From: Pestalotiopsis fici W106-1
Taxonomy: Eukaryota; Ascomycota; Sordariomycetes; Amphisphaeriales; Sporocadaceae
DNA: 64,000 bases
Direction: 5' to 3'
Assembly: GCF_000516985.1 (NCBI RefSeq)
Contig: NW_006917094.1
Location: 2,170,001 to 2,234,000, forward strand
A program made the position numbers and the translations under genes. Below the pieces are notes generated by a model that had not been told where the DNA came from, made no database searches, and saw only the letters and a program-made list of their open reading frames with translations. This document shows, in pieces, positions 46,524-58,360 of the stretch; the first letter of the stretch is position 1; every line of letters begins with the position of its first letter.

Positions 46524-48020
46524 CGTGGGAGAAGGGAATGCTATTGGATCCAAGGTCTCCAAGATTGCAAGGACAATTAGATTGGGTAGTTATGATTATT
46601 CGAGTATTACCGGGCGCGACTTGGTTATGCCGATAAAAAAATGTTGTCAAGTGATACTCAATTGATATCTGGACTTTTTCTCCAGGTCATTTGTTTGGGA
46701 AAATTGGATAATGGGCCAAAGGTCCTGATCTTATCTCAAGGTGCTTGTCCCAAGGGGAGGAAAGAAAAGCTTGAATTAAATTGTCGCTGCTCTTCGTCTG
46801 GTCAGCGGGTTTCAGAAACGCGGCGCGCTGTCAGTTGTGGATTGGAAAGTACTTTGATATCAAACAAATGGCAGGCGCGAGAGAGGCCAGCCAGGCTTTG
46901 AAACAACATTGAAGCATCGAGCTACTAGCTGGTACATAGGCCACAGGATTTCAATACAAGAATGTTGACATACCTGATAAGAGGTAACCAAGCGCTGTAA
47001 TTTGTTTCAACTTCGGGAGTACGGAAAACGGCTAGACGTCCAAAGAAACTCCCTCAACGTTTCTCCTGTTGTCAGATATGATTACATAGTCGTCGACCTA
47101 GGACAGTGCTATAGTTTTGCCGACTTTCTCTGAGTTCGTCGCCAAGTCTATAGGTCCTATTGAGCTCTTGAGTTTCGAGTGAAAATACGGCATTTCTTAG
47201 TGATGAACTCATTCGTCAAGTACTTCTGTCTGAACGACTTTTAATTGCTGATTTTGTCATTGCGATATCATGTTATACGTTCGAGGCAATACCATTGATT
47301 AGCTAGGTGCCATTCACCTGGTGAGATACTTCCAAAACCCTGATTAGACCTTTAAGTATTGCATCCAGTTGATAGATGATTCAAGCAAATACAATAAGTT
47401 AGTTGGCTTTTCTTGCAAGCTACCTAACCAGGCAAGGCTTCACATGGAAGAGCATATTTCATTTCGATAACACTTGATTGCATTTTTCTTCTCTCAACTC
47501 AGCTACAATAAGATCTATCCCGTCTATAGTGAGACTCTCTCTAGCTGAATATCATGACGATGTGAGCATTTCGACTCAGTCCAACAACATTGACCAAAGT
47601 GTTTGTTCATGCCATCATGGCAGTAATTGTATTGCAGGCAGTAAATCCACTTGCTCAATGGTCCCATGTCCATCTCGTCGTTGACCGCAAGGGCCGTAAA
47701 ATCTTGTCTGGCGGGTTTACCCGCATCCCTGCCCAAATCAACAATTCTTCACCACCTTGTAACGGCTGCACCATTAGAGCCGTATTCGGTTAGATGTAAT
47801 TTCATGCCTGTTGAAGGGTCTCATTCCACCTGGTGCGACTCCTCAATGACCTCTTGTGGAGCTTCTTATCAACTACCACCACGGATAGGGGACACATGTC
47901 CTCGTGGCTACAGTCTGAATTGTTGTGGTCTGAAGTGTGGCTAGATGCTGAATCGCTGAAGATGGAGTCACTGGTACCGGTTCTTCCTGATGAGCTTTGG
48001 CGAAGAGACATACTGCCATC
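46524..48020. other. 1.5 kb spacer
   Basis: Promoter side of the coiled-coil gene and 3' flank of the STRAP-like gene. No supported ORF. Confidence 0.5.
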
Positions 48021-49245
48021 CTAGGCAGGTTGGGCATCGCCAGCTCGCCACAAGCCGTAAGGACCATCACAATTCTTCCAAAGCTTGATTGTGCCGTCCT
48101 CGGATGCGGTTGCGTAGAGTTTAGTGTCTGGAGCATAGGCCAACGACCAAACGGGTCCGTGGTGACCCTTGTGAACATCTGTAGGTGCAATTAGCAGGCT
48201 TACAATAGAGAAAATGCAAGTGGGGAGCCAGAAAAGAGCAACATACCGTATTCACTCTCATCATCCCACTGGTAGACACGAGCCCAGGTAGAGGGGGTAT
48301 CCTCTCCCACAATAAACCTTCTGCCCTTGGTGTCCACTGCAACACTGGCGACCTTGTATCCCAGCTTGGTTCGCTTCAACTCATCCATAGCTTGGGCACC
48401 ACCCCAAAAGTAGACCATCTTGCCAGCTGCCACAGCTAGAACTGGCAGACCACCACCAATGTCCGAGCCTTCCAGTAAATCTGGGGCAGGTGAGTTGAAC
48501 TCGCAGGAACCAATTTCGCCGTCCAGGACTTCCTCTTTGATTACGCTGCGAGACGGAAGATCGAGCCAGCGCAACGTGTTGCCAGCAGCGGTTACCAGCA
48601 CGTTCGTGTCTCTTGTCCATACGATAAACTTGATGGAAGCCTGGTGACTACCTGCGCCAATCTCAAACCCATTCTCGGCCTTGATGGTGATACCATCTTG
48701 CGCCTTGCCGTCGCCATTTTCGGGCGATACAGGGGGTGCAGAGGCTGAAGCTTCCGACAGGTCAAAGATGCGCAGTTTCTTCTCGTAACCACCAGTGGCA
48801 ATAAGATCCGAGTTGTCGGGCGGGAAGGCTACGGCTCGAACAATGTGATTATGGGAAATAGTGTAATGGCATTCGCCCGTGTGGGGATCCCAGACCTTGG
48901 CAGTAAAATCGGCCGAGGCGGTTGCGGCAGAGAGGGCATCGTGACTCAGTCTTGCTTGCCAGACTGCACCCTTGTGTCCGATGAAGGTGCCTATCCAATC
49001 TCCAGTCTGGCCGTCACGCAGCATGGGGTTGTTGTCTGATCACTCGGCTAATTAGCCCCGGCGCATCGCAAAGGATATTTGTAGTTTCTTTTTTCTTTTC
49101 TTTTCTTATTCTACTCACCTTTGCAGGCAGATATCAAGTAGTAGCCACCGTCCTTCTGCAATCCAGAGAAGCTTATGTGGGGGACAGGTCTCGAGTGACC
49201 GTGGCAGGTCAAGGGCACACACTGCCTCGGAGCATCAGCGGCCAT
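48021..49245 (-). CDS. STRAP/UNRIP-like WD40 repeat protein
   Basis: Exons 49119-49245, 48247-49035 and 48021-48178 (introns 48179-48246 and 49036-49118) give 357 residues, close to human STRAP (350). The first junction restores ISACKDNNPMLRDGQTGDWIGTF followed by GHKGAVW, a signature of this family. WD repeats continue with SADFTAKVWD, GYEKKLRIFDL and, in the last exon, YATASEDGTIKLW. STRAP serves SMN-complex assembly and TGF-beta signalling in animals; in fungi it is a conserved WD40 scaffold of less certain role. An insert of about 25 residues rich in Ala, Pro, Glu and Asp occurs between repeats, which is not usual for the animal proteins. It is divergent from doa1 over 1.15 kb. Confidence 0.9.
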
Positions 49246-50399
49246 GGTGAATGCGACGGTCGATCGGGTCGTAAGGGGGAAGGTGTTGCTAGAAATGAAG
49301 GAGACGCGGCGTTCAGTCGTAAATTTCGTGGAATTCGTAAAACGTCCAAGACAGGTGTTAAGAAGAGGCTCGCAGCACGTGGTAAACGATGGGGTCGTGA
49401 GAAAAAGTGGTGATACTACGGCGCGTAATGTGAGAATGAGGTTGCAAGTAACTTCTCAGAGTTCTGTCAAGAAGCTTGGGTTGGTATCGAATCGATTGTC
49501 CTGGCGGCCAATGATGAAACAATGCGGGTCGGTCGTCCCTGAAAAGACGGCAGGCTTGAAGTGGCCGCGCGACTCTGATGGAGGGGCAGCGTTCTTCGTA
49601 ACCTTCACCGAGGGCTCACCGAGATGGGCCTTGGACGAAACAGGTTTGGCGCATCTGTTACGGTTGCGATTCATCGGGGACATCTTGACTCAGATTGCCA
49701 TAAAACCCATCTCGCGTTTGCACATGGAATTACTCTTTTCTTGTCCGGCTTGACTTGACTAAGGGCAGAACTACGAAAGGGAAAAAAAAAAAAGAAAAAG
49801 AAATGGAAAAAATATAAACTTGGAACAATCTTGACTCCCTCGCTTTCATCTTGTCTAACAGGACTCTAAATACAGAATTCCACCATGAACTAGTAAAATT
49901 GAAACCACTTGATACCCATTGATGCCTTCTTGTTTACATGGAGAGTACTCTCTGTACTACGTACTGGCAAAAGCACCGAGGAACACCAGGGGTAGCTACG
50001 GCGGTGTTGGCGGGCGGGCAGGCGGGCGGGCAGGAACAGCAAATTGACCCCACCACGGCCCGGGGTACATAGGCAACTTGACGGTGACGACTTTAGGTAT
50101 GGTAAGCTGGGAGCTATGCTGTGGCGTGTTCTATCACCTTCTGTTTACCAACTCATCAACCAGTCAAGCCAGTGCAAATTGAGTCTTGGTGAGCAATCAC
50201 TATTGGCTTGCTAATCAATCCCATTTTCTCTTCACACCAAGAGTAAAACAACAGAATACCAACTCTCATCTGCCTCTAATAATTGTCATTCTCGCTGCGC
50301 CTTGATCTCAGTAGCCAAGGGCTCTTGCAGTACCCCGCCAAGGAGCATCACCTGCCGCCACCTTCCCAAGCAACATACGTAACCAGAAGTTGTTCCACG
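49246..50399. promoter_or_regulatory. Divergent promoter of the STRAP-like gene and doa1
   Basis: 1.15 kb. Contains an A-rich stretch (about 49780-49815) and the G-quadruplex-type motif listed next. An ORF at 49244-49753 has the compositional look of antisense/untranslated sequence. Confidence 0.5.
50012..50030 (+). promoter_or_regulatory. G-quadruplex-type motif in a 12-bp tandem repeat
   Basis: GGG runs at 50012, 50016, 50024 and 50028 separated by 1, 5 and 1 bases fit G3+N1-7. The tract is two copies of ggcgggcgggca about 370 bp upstream of doa1. Confidence 0.6.
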
Positions 50400-52868
50400 A
50401 TGGGGGACTTTAAGCTGTCCGCCCAGCTAGTCGGACACGAGAGCGATGTATGTTCTCCTCCTCATTCTTTCCTAGATCATTCTAGCTATCAGTCGTTATG
50501 CGACTACCTGCGTTACCTCCGCTAATCCCTGGATTACGCAGATCCGCGATATTGCTTTCCCAGCCACCGAAGCTGTCGTGTCCGTGTCGAGAGATCACAC
50601 AGCTCGACTATGGAAACAGACATCTGCGTCTCCTCCTGTCTACGAAGGCACCATTATCAACCAGATAAGCGAATATATCAATGCTGTCACAGTCTTGCCG
50701 CCCAACAGCGAGTTTCCGGATGGCCTTGTTGTGTCGGGAGGCAAGGACCCCTGCCTCGACGTTCGAAAGCCAACCTCAACTTCCTCTGACAACGCCGACC
50801 GAATCCTCCCAGGACATGCCAGCAATGTAAGCGCTTTGGCCGCTGCCTCGAGTGGCAAATACTTTGTCTCTGGCAGCTGGGATCAGACTGCACGGGTTTG
50901 GAGCACCGAGAGCTGGGAGAGCGAAATCACCTTGGCTGGACACGAAGCCGCTGTCTGGGACGTGCTGCCCTTGAGCGATAATGCAGTTGCAACGGCCTGC
51001 GCTGACAAGAAGATACGGATATTCGACCTACGCAAGGCCGTAGCTGGGTCTGTAGAAGCTCGATCTACCATTTCTACTCCTGACATTGTTCGAGGCTTAT
51101 GTCGGCTGCATCCTGGCCATCCCACTGGCGCCGAGCTTGCCAGCGGCCACAATGACGGTATTATTCGACTCTGGACGCTCACTGGCCAACTCGTAGGAGA
51201 GCTTCACGGCCACGAAAGTTTTGTCTACCGCCTCAAAGCGTTACCTACCGGTGAGATTGTCTCTGCCGGAGAGGACAGGACAGTCCGGGTATGGAAAGGT
51301 ACAGACTGCATTCAGACCATCACTCACCCTGCCATATCGGTCTGGACAGTGGCAGTCAACCCGAATACCGGCGATATCGCGTCTGGCACCAGCGATGGCG
51401 TCGTGCGCATCTTCACAAGAAACGCCGATCAAGTGGCTGATGCAGAGACTATCCAGTCGTTTGAAGATGCCGTCAAGTCATCGTCGATACCACAGCAGCA
51501 AATGGGCGACATTAACAAGGAGAAACTTCCAGGCCCCGAGTTTCTAACACAAAAGGCCGGTACCAAGGAAGGTCAAGTACAAATGATCAGGGAAGCGAAT
51601 GGATCGATATCAGCACATACTTGGTCCATGGGGGCGCAGACCTGGGTCAATGTGGGAACCGTGGTTGATTCAGCAGCCAGCAGTGGACGGAAACAAGCAT
51701 ACAATGGAAAAGAGTACGACTTTGTGTTCGATGTTGCAATCGAGGAGGGCGCGCCGTCACTCAAATTGCCCTTCAACCTTTCCGAGAATCCTTATGACGC
51801 GGCTACCAAGTTCATCAACGACAATGAGCTCTCTTTGAATTACCTCGACCAAGTCGCGCAATTCATTGTACAAAATACCCAGGGTGCCACTCTTGGGGGA
51901 TCAAGCGCAGGAGGTCCGGATCCTTGGGGCACGGAATCTCGATACCGTCCTGGTGAATCGGAGCCGACATCCCGAGCCAAGGCCTTACCTCAGACAGAAT
52001 ACCTCAGTATTACTGGCGCCAAGTTTGAGCGTAAGTTGACCCTTTCATATGATTGTCTCGAGTCCGATACTGACTGTAATCAGCCATTTTCAAGAAGATC
52101 ATGAGCATCAGCTCCACGCTGGAAGCAGCTGGAAGAAAAGACATCTCACTGAATCCAGATGCCCAAGCTCATTTGACCTCGCTGCGAAAATCCTTAGAGT
52201 CGAATAGACCTGTTAGAAGTGAGGACGAACTCGATATTCTGATCAAGATCTGCACCTCGTGGGACTATGCGGACCGTCTTGCACCATTGGATGTTCTTCG
52301 ATGTGCGGCCGTATCTCCACTGGTCGCCAGCAGTTCGCGCATTGGAAGTCCCATTCAACTCGTCATTGCGGCTGCCACGACTGGGTATCCTGGAGGCGGC
52401 CAGCCTAATGAAAACACCATCATGATGGCTTTCCGTACCATTGCCAACCTGTTCTCGAGTTCCGAAGGAAGAAGACTTCTTTCTCAACCTGAAGAAGCTG
52501 GTCGTGTCGTCGATTTCCTCCGTCAAACACTTGGACTCAGCGGCACGGATGCCATTGGCAAGCAAAACCGAAATCTGTTAATAGCTGTTACCACAGTGGC
52601 CATCAACTATGCTGTTTTGTATGCAAAGGGTGGTGGGCTGACAAAAGCCAACATGCTCCCGCTCTTTGAGGCGGTAGGACATTTACTTTCAACACAAAAG
52701 GACAGCGAGGTTCTGTACCGATCTCTTGTTGCAGCGGGTACTCTGGTAACGGTTCTTGGCAAAGACGCCTCTCAATCTGTACTGAGCTCTGTCACGAGAG
52801 CCAAGGACGCTGCAATTGAGCCAAGAGTCAAGGAGGTTGCCGACGAATGTCTGACACTTTTGAGATGA
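50400..52868 (+). CDS. doa1: Doa1/Ufd3/PLAA, ubiquitin-binding Cdc48 cofactor
   Basis: Binds ubiquitin and Cdc48/p97 and controls free ubiquitin levels, ribophagy and membrane-protein degradation. Exons 50400-50447, 50542-52030 and 52084-52868 give 773 residues, the usual Doa1 size. Residues 1-300 form seven WD40 repeats (SRDHTARLW, GSWDQTARVW, DKKIRIFDL, GHNDGIIRLW, GEDRTVRVW, GTSDGVVRIF). The PFU domain follows (GQVQMIREANGSISAHTWS, YDFVFDVAI). The C-terminal PUL armadillo-type domain (from TEYLSITGAKFEPIFKKI on) is fused across the 53-bp second intron. The first exon has only 48 bases. The phospholipase-activator name (PLAA) is historical. Confidence 0.96.
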
Positions 52869-54311
52869 AGCGCCTCATCAGATTTGAGTAATTAGTCATA
52901 AGTGAAGACCAGTCTCTACAGTATGCTTGTACCTCTTTAGAGTCGTCAAGGTGCTTCCGTTCAATGAGGACTGGTTTCGTTTGCCCTAGCGTTGCGTTGG
53001 TGGCGGGAAGCTGGATCACGACCACACCATGCGTGTATGACAAAACAAGTTCATAGAGTAACAAGGAGCATAAACTAGATCTGAAGTGATGAATGAAAAT
53101 CAGTAGCACCTGCAAAGAAACTCAATTTTCATTTGACTGCCAAGTTTGCCACTGTTAATGTAGACAATATGTGGCCAAACGTTGGAATCGTTTGTACGTT
53201 CATGCAGATGACGGTTTCGTTGGAATTTCCGTGACCGATCCTTTTCGTCCACGGTGACAGTCTTTGGCGTTTGAGAAGCCGATACAGCAATTATGGAGAG
53301 AGATATTTGTGATCAACGAGCTCGTAGTGATGTTCGTCTAATTGGCTAGCCATGATACACTACTCCCTAAGCATGGCAGTGTGAAAACAAAAAGGAATCG
53401 GTGATGACTTGCCCACCGAAACGCGGTCGAGACGGCCTACGCGCCCATCATGTGACCGCTCGACCTATCGGCCATTTTGATCTTCTAGTCACATACCTCT
53501 CGGCACTTGCTTGCATTTGGGAATCCCTCCGATTACCGGGACATGGAAGGAAGAGGGTGGTGTCCCGGGGAAGGATTCTGGAATCTTGGGGGTGTGAAGT
53601 TACGGTCGGTCACATATTATGCGGGCGCCTGTTCTGACAACGTGGGTTTTGCAGTGCGGCTTTTGAATGCGTGACGCGCGAGATGGTACACTTTGGATTG
53701 TGATGGGTTGATAGTGTCGTGAGCTGATTAGGGGAAAATGGAAAAAAGATGACAAAAAAGGAGGATATGCTGTGGCAGTATCTGATCCATAACTTCTGTT
53801 ACGTGACGAACTCCTGAATGCAAAGAATTTGGAACTGAGTTCGTATCATGGTCGTACCCAAGGGATCATGTGCCTCTGCCTGTGGCTTTTACGGATATGC
53901 TTCAAGATTGGTCGATACCTTGTGATTAGAAAGTCGCGATATCGATGATGAACGGACGGAGATAATGATGATAATTTTAATTTTAATTTTAATTTTAATT
54001 TCAGCAGAAAACTGCATACTAGACTCCGATGAGAATATCCTCATCAGCTGTTCGTGGTATATGATATAACGCGCTCAAGGAAATTAAATAATTCCTTATA
54101 CCGCTGAGCTACTCCCAATCGCGGCCCGTCGGCTTCATTCTTAGATGATAGAAAAGCCCAAATAATTCAAAACTCAGCCCCCAATTCCGTTTGAACGCCG
54201 GTATAGATGCCAAAATGTACAGTTGAAGAAAATATTTCCCGGATATGTAAAACTCCCCTTTTCCCACAGCCACTCTTGCATTTTCTTTGTCTCAACGAAT
54301 AAATTCTGAAA
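52869..54311. other. 1.4 kb convergent spacer with structured DNA
   Basis: 3' flanks of doa1 and the X325-type gene. Contains an AATTTT microsatellite (53973-54001) and a hairpin-forming stretch at 54024-54120; no supported ORF. Confidence 0.55.
53973..54001. repeat. AATTTT microsatellite
   Basis: Nearly five perfect copies of the hexamer AATTTT in a row. Confidence 0.95.
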
Positions 54312-55196
54312 TTATGCCAGGAACCACGTCGAGGCAATCAGAAGGGGCAAGTATCCCAGCCACGAGGAGCCAGATCGCAGGAAAGATGACACGGCACCAC
54401 TAACGGTCGCATTGGCGGTGCTACCGACTGCCTTGGTCGTAATGGTGTAGATTTCGGCGAAGCCAATGTCGGTACTGTTGAAGCAGTTGGTCTCGTTGAC
54501 CTCGTTTAGGCGACTATCACCGGGCTCGACGAAGGTGATGTCAACGCACTAGATTGAGATACATGTCAGTCATAATTTCCATCTAGGTAGTTTGTGCCTG
54601 GAATGGCATTTCTGGATTGAGTTGACCTACCGAGAACAGGGAAGCACCGTGCTGAGCAAGCTCCACGACTTGAATGGTCGCGTTGTCGCCAGGGTTGACC
54701 GTCAAGTTCGTCGGAAGCGGCACCTGGGGCAGACAAACGGTTCCCGGGTAGGGGTTCTTGGTCGGTCCAAGGATCTGGAAGGGCGAAACCATGGGCAGCG
54801 ACATGTTGCCCGGGCCACCTTCAGGGCCATCGGTACCAATACCCAAGTTGACGTACAGGAAGGCCGTCGCATGTCCTTGGAACCAACCAGGCTGGAAGGA
54901 AATGGCGCCTCCCGTCGTCGGCCAGTATGTCCGGTTTGTGGTCAAGTTCATACCACCGCCTTTTTTCTGTTGTCAGCCGTCTTGATCTTGTTGATACTTT
55001 GAAAAGAAGGAGTGTGAAATCACGAAGCATGTCAATATTGAAGAGGGTGCAACTTACAAGGATACATCCACTGCATTCCGTATGGAAATTCATCATTTGT
55101 GATCAGGTTATCTCCTCTCCACCCTGGATATGTGATGACTGTGTGTGCCGCTGCCAGAGTCGACAAGACCAATGAAATGAAGATTGAGGAACGCAT
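54312..55196 (-). CDS. BIM1/X325 (LPMO-like) copper-site protein, GPI-type
   Basis: Exons 55058-55196, 54631-54959 and 54312-54548 give 234 residues. The signal peptide cleaves before His18 (AAA-HTVITYPGWRGDNL), exposing an N-terminal His as in histidine-brace copper proteins. A second conserved His occurs in GWFQGHATAFLYVNLG. Other family marks are YPCGG, formed across intron 1 (acceptor AAAAAAG at 54960, weak but needed for the Cys), VCLPQVPLP and a CVDI motif. After a Ser/Thr/Ala linker the protein ends in a hydrophobic tail (WLGYLPLLIASTWFLA) typical of a GPI signal. Known members (BIM1 of Cryptococcus, LaX325) bind copper and act in copper uptake or cell-wall biology rather than as polysaccharide oxidases. 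Confidence 0.87.
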
Positions 55197-57319
55197 CTTG
55201 CACGTGTGTTGTGCGGCCGAGTATGGTCCCCAGGGTTTGGGAGAAATGGAATCCTAGCTGATGCCGATAGATATCTCAAGTGTATGTTTCCAGGTCGTCT
55301 TCTCTCTTTTATTCTTGACTATTCGCTTGCGTCAATCCGGTTTCTGTTCCTGTGGCTGTTTTTGTGTTCGCCGTAGTTTGTTCCCCGCTCAAATAAGAAT
55401 ATTGGGGATGAAGCTCTGGTTTGGTGCAAAGGCCGTGTCGCTGCTATTGGCAGTGACACAAATGTTTATGGTGAGCTTGGCCTGTGATGCTTCTGATTAG
55501 CTGTGGCCGAAGAAATATGAACAGTCTGGACACCTCTGGACAGAAGCAAAATTATGAAGTTTGAAAAGAGAGAAGGGACAGAAAAACGGCCGCCCAAAGT
55601 GGCGAGCGATGCATTGGGTATTATTTGAGAGGTGGTGACAGCGGCCTGCGAGCCAACCGCCGAGCTGCAAAGTGCGTCCCTTCCGAGAGGGTTAAAAAAG
55701 CAGTGAAGTATGCAAGACAATCCTTGTCGACGACCTCCCTGCCTCCATTACGGCAGCAAGGGTCTTTCATGGCGGGCGGCCAGTGGGTAGAGGACCAGTG
55801 AGAAGGGGCATATGGGTTGGCGAGATGTGCGAAATGGCAGAACCGCTGCAGGGAACGATAGTCGGACCCCTGGCCTCTGATCGGATGAGGCCAATGGACG
55901 GGCGCTTACTGGGGCCTGGGCGAGTCGCCGGCAACATGGGAAAAGTGGTAGATTGGCAGCACTCGAGTATAGCGATTGGTGATTTGCTATGGTAGCAGCC
56001 AATCAGCAGAGGTCCCACGGCTGGGAGTGCCCGGGGCTACTGCTAGGCGGTTCAGGGATGTTTTGGGGTCTCTGGCCTCTGAGTGGGCGACGACATGGCA
56101 CACTGCAGATGTAAGCGCCGACAATGAAAAGAGCTGGGTCCGGCCTCTGCCAATCCCCATAGGGCGCCTCATGCGAATTGGAGGTCCGGGTTGGAGGGAC
56201 GAGGTGGTATTCGGCAACCAGAACGGTTGAAAGTCGCATCTTGCTTCCAACCTGCCAACGCCATCCACGACTGACAAGTCACTGTTCGGGGTCACAATCT
56301 GATGGGGGTGGGTGTTTATTTTTGGCCACCACCGGGTGCATAGTGTCGATGCAGGTCAGCAGCTTCGTGCCTTTCTACCCGTCATTTGCTGGTTGCTTGA
56401 GCCGAGTTTGCTACTTCAAATATCTCGGTGAATACAACGTCGAATGATGGTGGTAAGATTTTGGTCATTGTCGTACTTCAAAGGCACTCCAAACTTGACG
56501 AGAGCCTGGGATGGTCGTCGACAGAGCAGTTTGATTTTGCGATCAAGCTAGGTGTATGATGTTCGTTGTACAGTCCGGTTTCTGCGCTCGCATTTCAATC
56601 ATTGAATGCAAACCATGGACATGTTCGTCTGCATTCCGACACCCGTACGTACAATCGGGACCAGAAAAGTCGATACAGTATGACAGTCTTTGCAGTGCAA
56701 AGATGCGCCCGCCAATAGAGTCGCACTTGCGTAACGGGCAAGCACAGGTCTACTCCATACCTTGTACATTGTCGTCAATGTGGTTTCCTGAGGTTGAGCT
56801 GATAACCCGTGTAGCTTAGAGAATCCAATAAATCACCTGAATCTTGACCCATCAATTGACAAGTTGACGTGATTTACATTGTATTGCAGTAGTTGAGAAG
56901 CAAAGATGCCCCAAAAGAAATCAATCCTGCCTAGTCATCATGAAGCATCAAACTGAATGCGACCTTATCGATGATCGTCTGGGCAGTCGAGTTTCAAGGC
57001 GGGTCTGAGTACCCACCTGTCTGCCAACTGCCAGGAGAAAAAAACGTTCTGGTCCGCAGAATGTCCAATATGGACGCATTTCATACAGAGTACCTCGGGC
57101 ACCATTGAGACGGATAGTTTTGTGCACTTTTCTTTTTCTCATCAAGATGCTATAATGGCATGTATATGACCATTGACTAGCATCAAAAAGACAAACGAAA
57201 TCTGGCAGGGAAATTTCAAGGTGCACACCTTCAATTCGGGTGTGGGGAACGTCTTTGGAACAGCACACAAGCCATCACAAAACAGGACCTGTGCGATTTG
57301 TGACGAGAATCTAGAAGGC
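55197..57319. other. 2.1 kb spacer
   Basis: Upstream regions of the X325-type and SRR1-like genes. ORFs at 55748-56295 appear on both strands and only mirror composition; no gene is supported. Confidence 0.5.
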
Positions 57320-58187
57320 ATGGCCGCAAAATCCGATGAGGAGCCCTGGACTTTTGTCACCAGCAAAAAAGGCCGGCAATCCAGAAGAAGGGCGCCACCA
57401 GCGGCCAGAGAGATGTCCCAGACCTCTGGTCCGGCAAGGACAACTCCGAATCTCTCCGTCCAAGACATACAGTCAGACTACAAGAAATTTTCCCTGCAAT
57501 GGGCCGACTCAAAGTGCTGCCACAAGCTCCAGGAGCTTGTTAAATCGAAGTCGTGTCACCCTCGACCTACCAAGGCCATCTGCCTTGGCCTTGGCTCATT
57601 CGACCCTGAAGACGGCTCATGGCAGACGAGACGGAGGAGTCACATTCAACTGGCAGCCTTTGTGACTTTGGTCGAGTCTGTTGAAAGCGATTCAACGGAT
57701 AAGATTCAATGCATATTTCAGGATCCATGCTTTACTGCTAGTGATACCGAGTTCCTCAAATCACTGGGTTATGCGATTCTAGAATCCCCAGATGGATTCG
57801 AAGCTGTCTCGGAGGATTCTATTGTGTTTGGCATTCATCTTTACAGGGACATATACACTGCTGCCATTGAAAAGGTCATGCCAGCAATGTTTGTCGGTAC
57901 TGGATATGATGTTTGGGAAAAGTGAGTTTGTTGACTATTTGATTCTTGGCACGCATTGCTTTAAGTTAATGCTGACTTGATGCAGTTATGCTGACGACAA
58001 AGATGAATCGTGGAACAAAATGAAGCGACTGGATGGTAGCTGCCACAAAATATCGTTTCCCGACGACCAGGATTTCTACCCAACATTCACAAGCACTACG
58101 ATACATTGGCGAAAAGCTAGTGACGATGTGCTCGAGAATCTCACAAAAGTTGTTGAAAACCTAACAATCACCCAGAAGGAGGACTGA
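57320..58187 (+). CDS. SRR1-like domain protein
   Basis: Exons 57320-57921 and 57986-58187 (intron 57922-57985) give 267 residues. SRR1 domains take their name from a plant clock/phytochrome-signalling protein and occur in fungi and animals, with a suggested link to haem or stress regulation; the biochemical role is unclear. Visible features: basic start (SKKGRQSRRRAPP), TKAICLGLGSFDP (core strand-loop), CIFQDPCFTASDTEFLKSLGY, then FVGTGYDVWENYADD spanning the splice and a C-terminal HWRKASDD segment. ATG 57320 is the first standard start in frame. The frame stays open upstream from a TTG, so an upstream exon is possible. It is convergent with the dioxygenase-family gene, with 173 bp between stops. 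Confidence 0.82.
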
Positions 58188-58360
58188 ATTCAAGACATCG
58201 GATGGCTTTGCGCCGTGAATGACGCTGCTCTTGTTGTCACTGGTTCCATTGAATGGCAAAGAATGTGCCGAAGGAATGGGCAAGAATGACTGGCTTTCAT
58301 GGAATTAAACTATATACAGGCCCCCAAACATTTTCCTCATACAGGCTTGGTCGACTGGCT

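Noticed and set aside
49244..49753. 169-codon frame upstream of doa1
   Set aside because: Begins inside exon 1 of the STRAP-like gene on the opposite strand and shows no protein-like features.
54024..54050. CTGATGAG on the minus strand, the hammerhead ribozyme core
   Set aside because: The following helix is not closed by GAAA and the CTGATGAG belongs to a simple hairpin.
54060..54120. tRNA-like minus-strand sequence with TAGCTCAGCGGT A-box
   Set aside because: No matching D-stem closure, no B-box (GGTTCGAnnCC) and no acceptor stem; more likely a chance hairpin or SINE remnant.
55748..56018. Long frames on both strands in the X325/SRR1 spacer
   Set aside because: Mirror each other in composition; no start context, motifs or splice structure.
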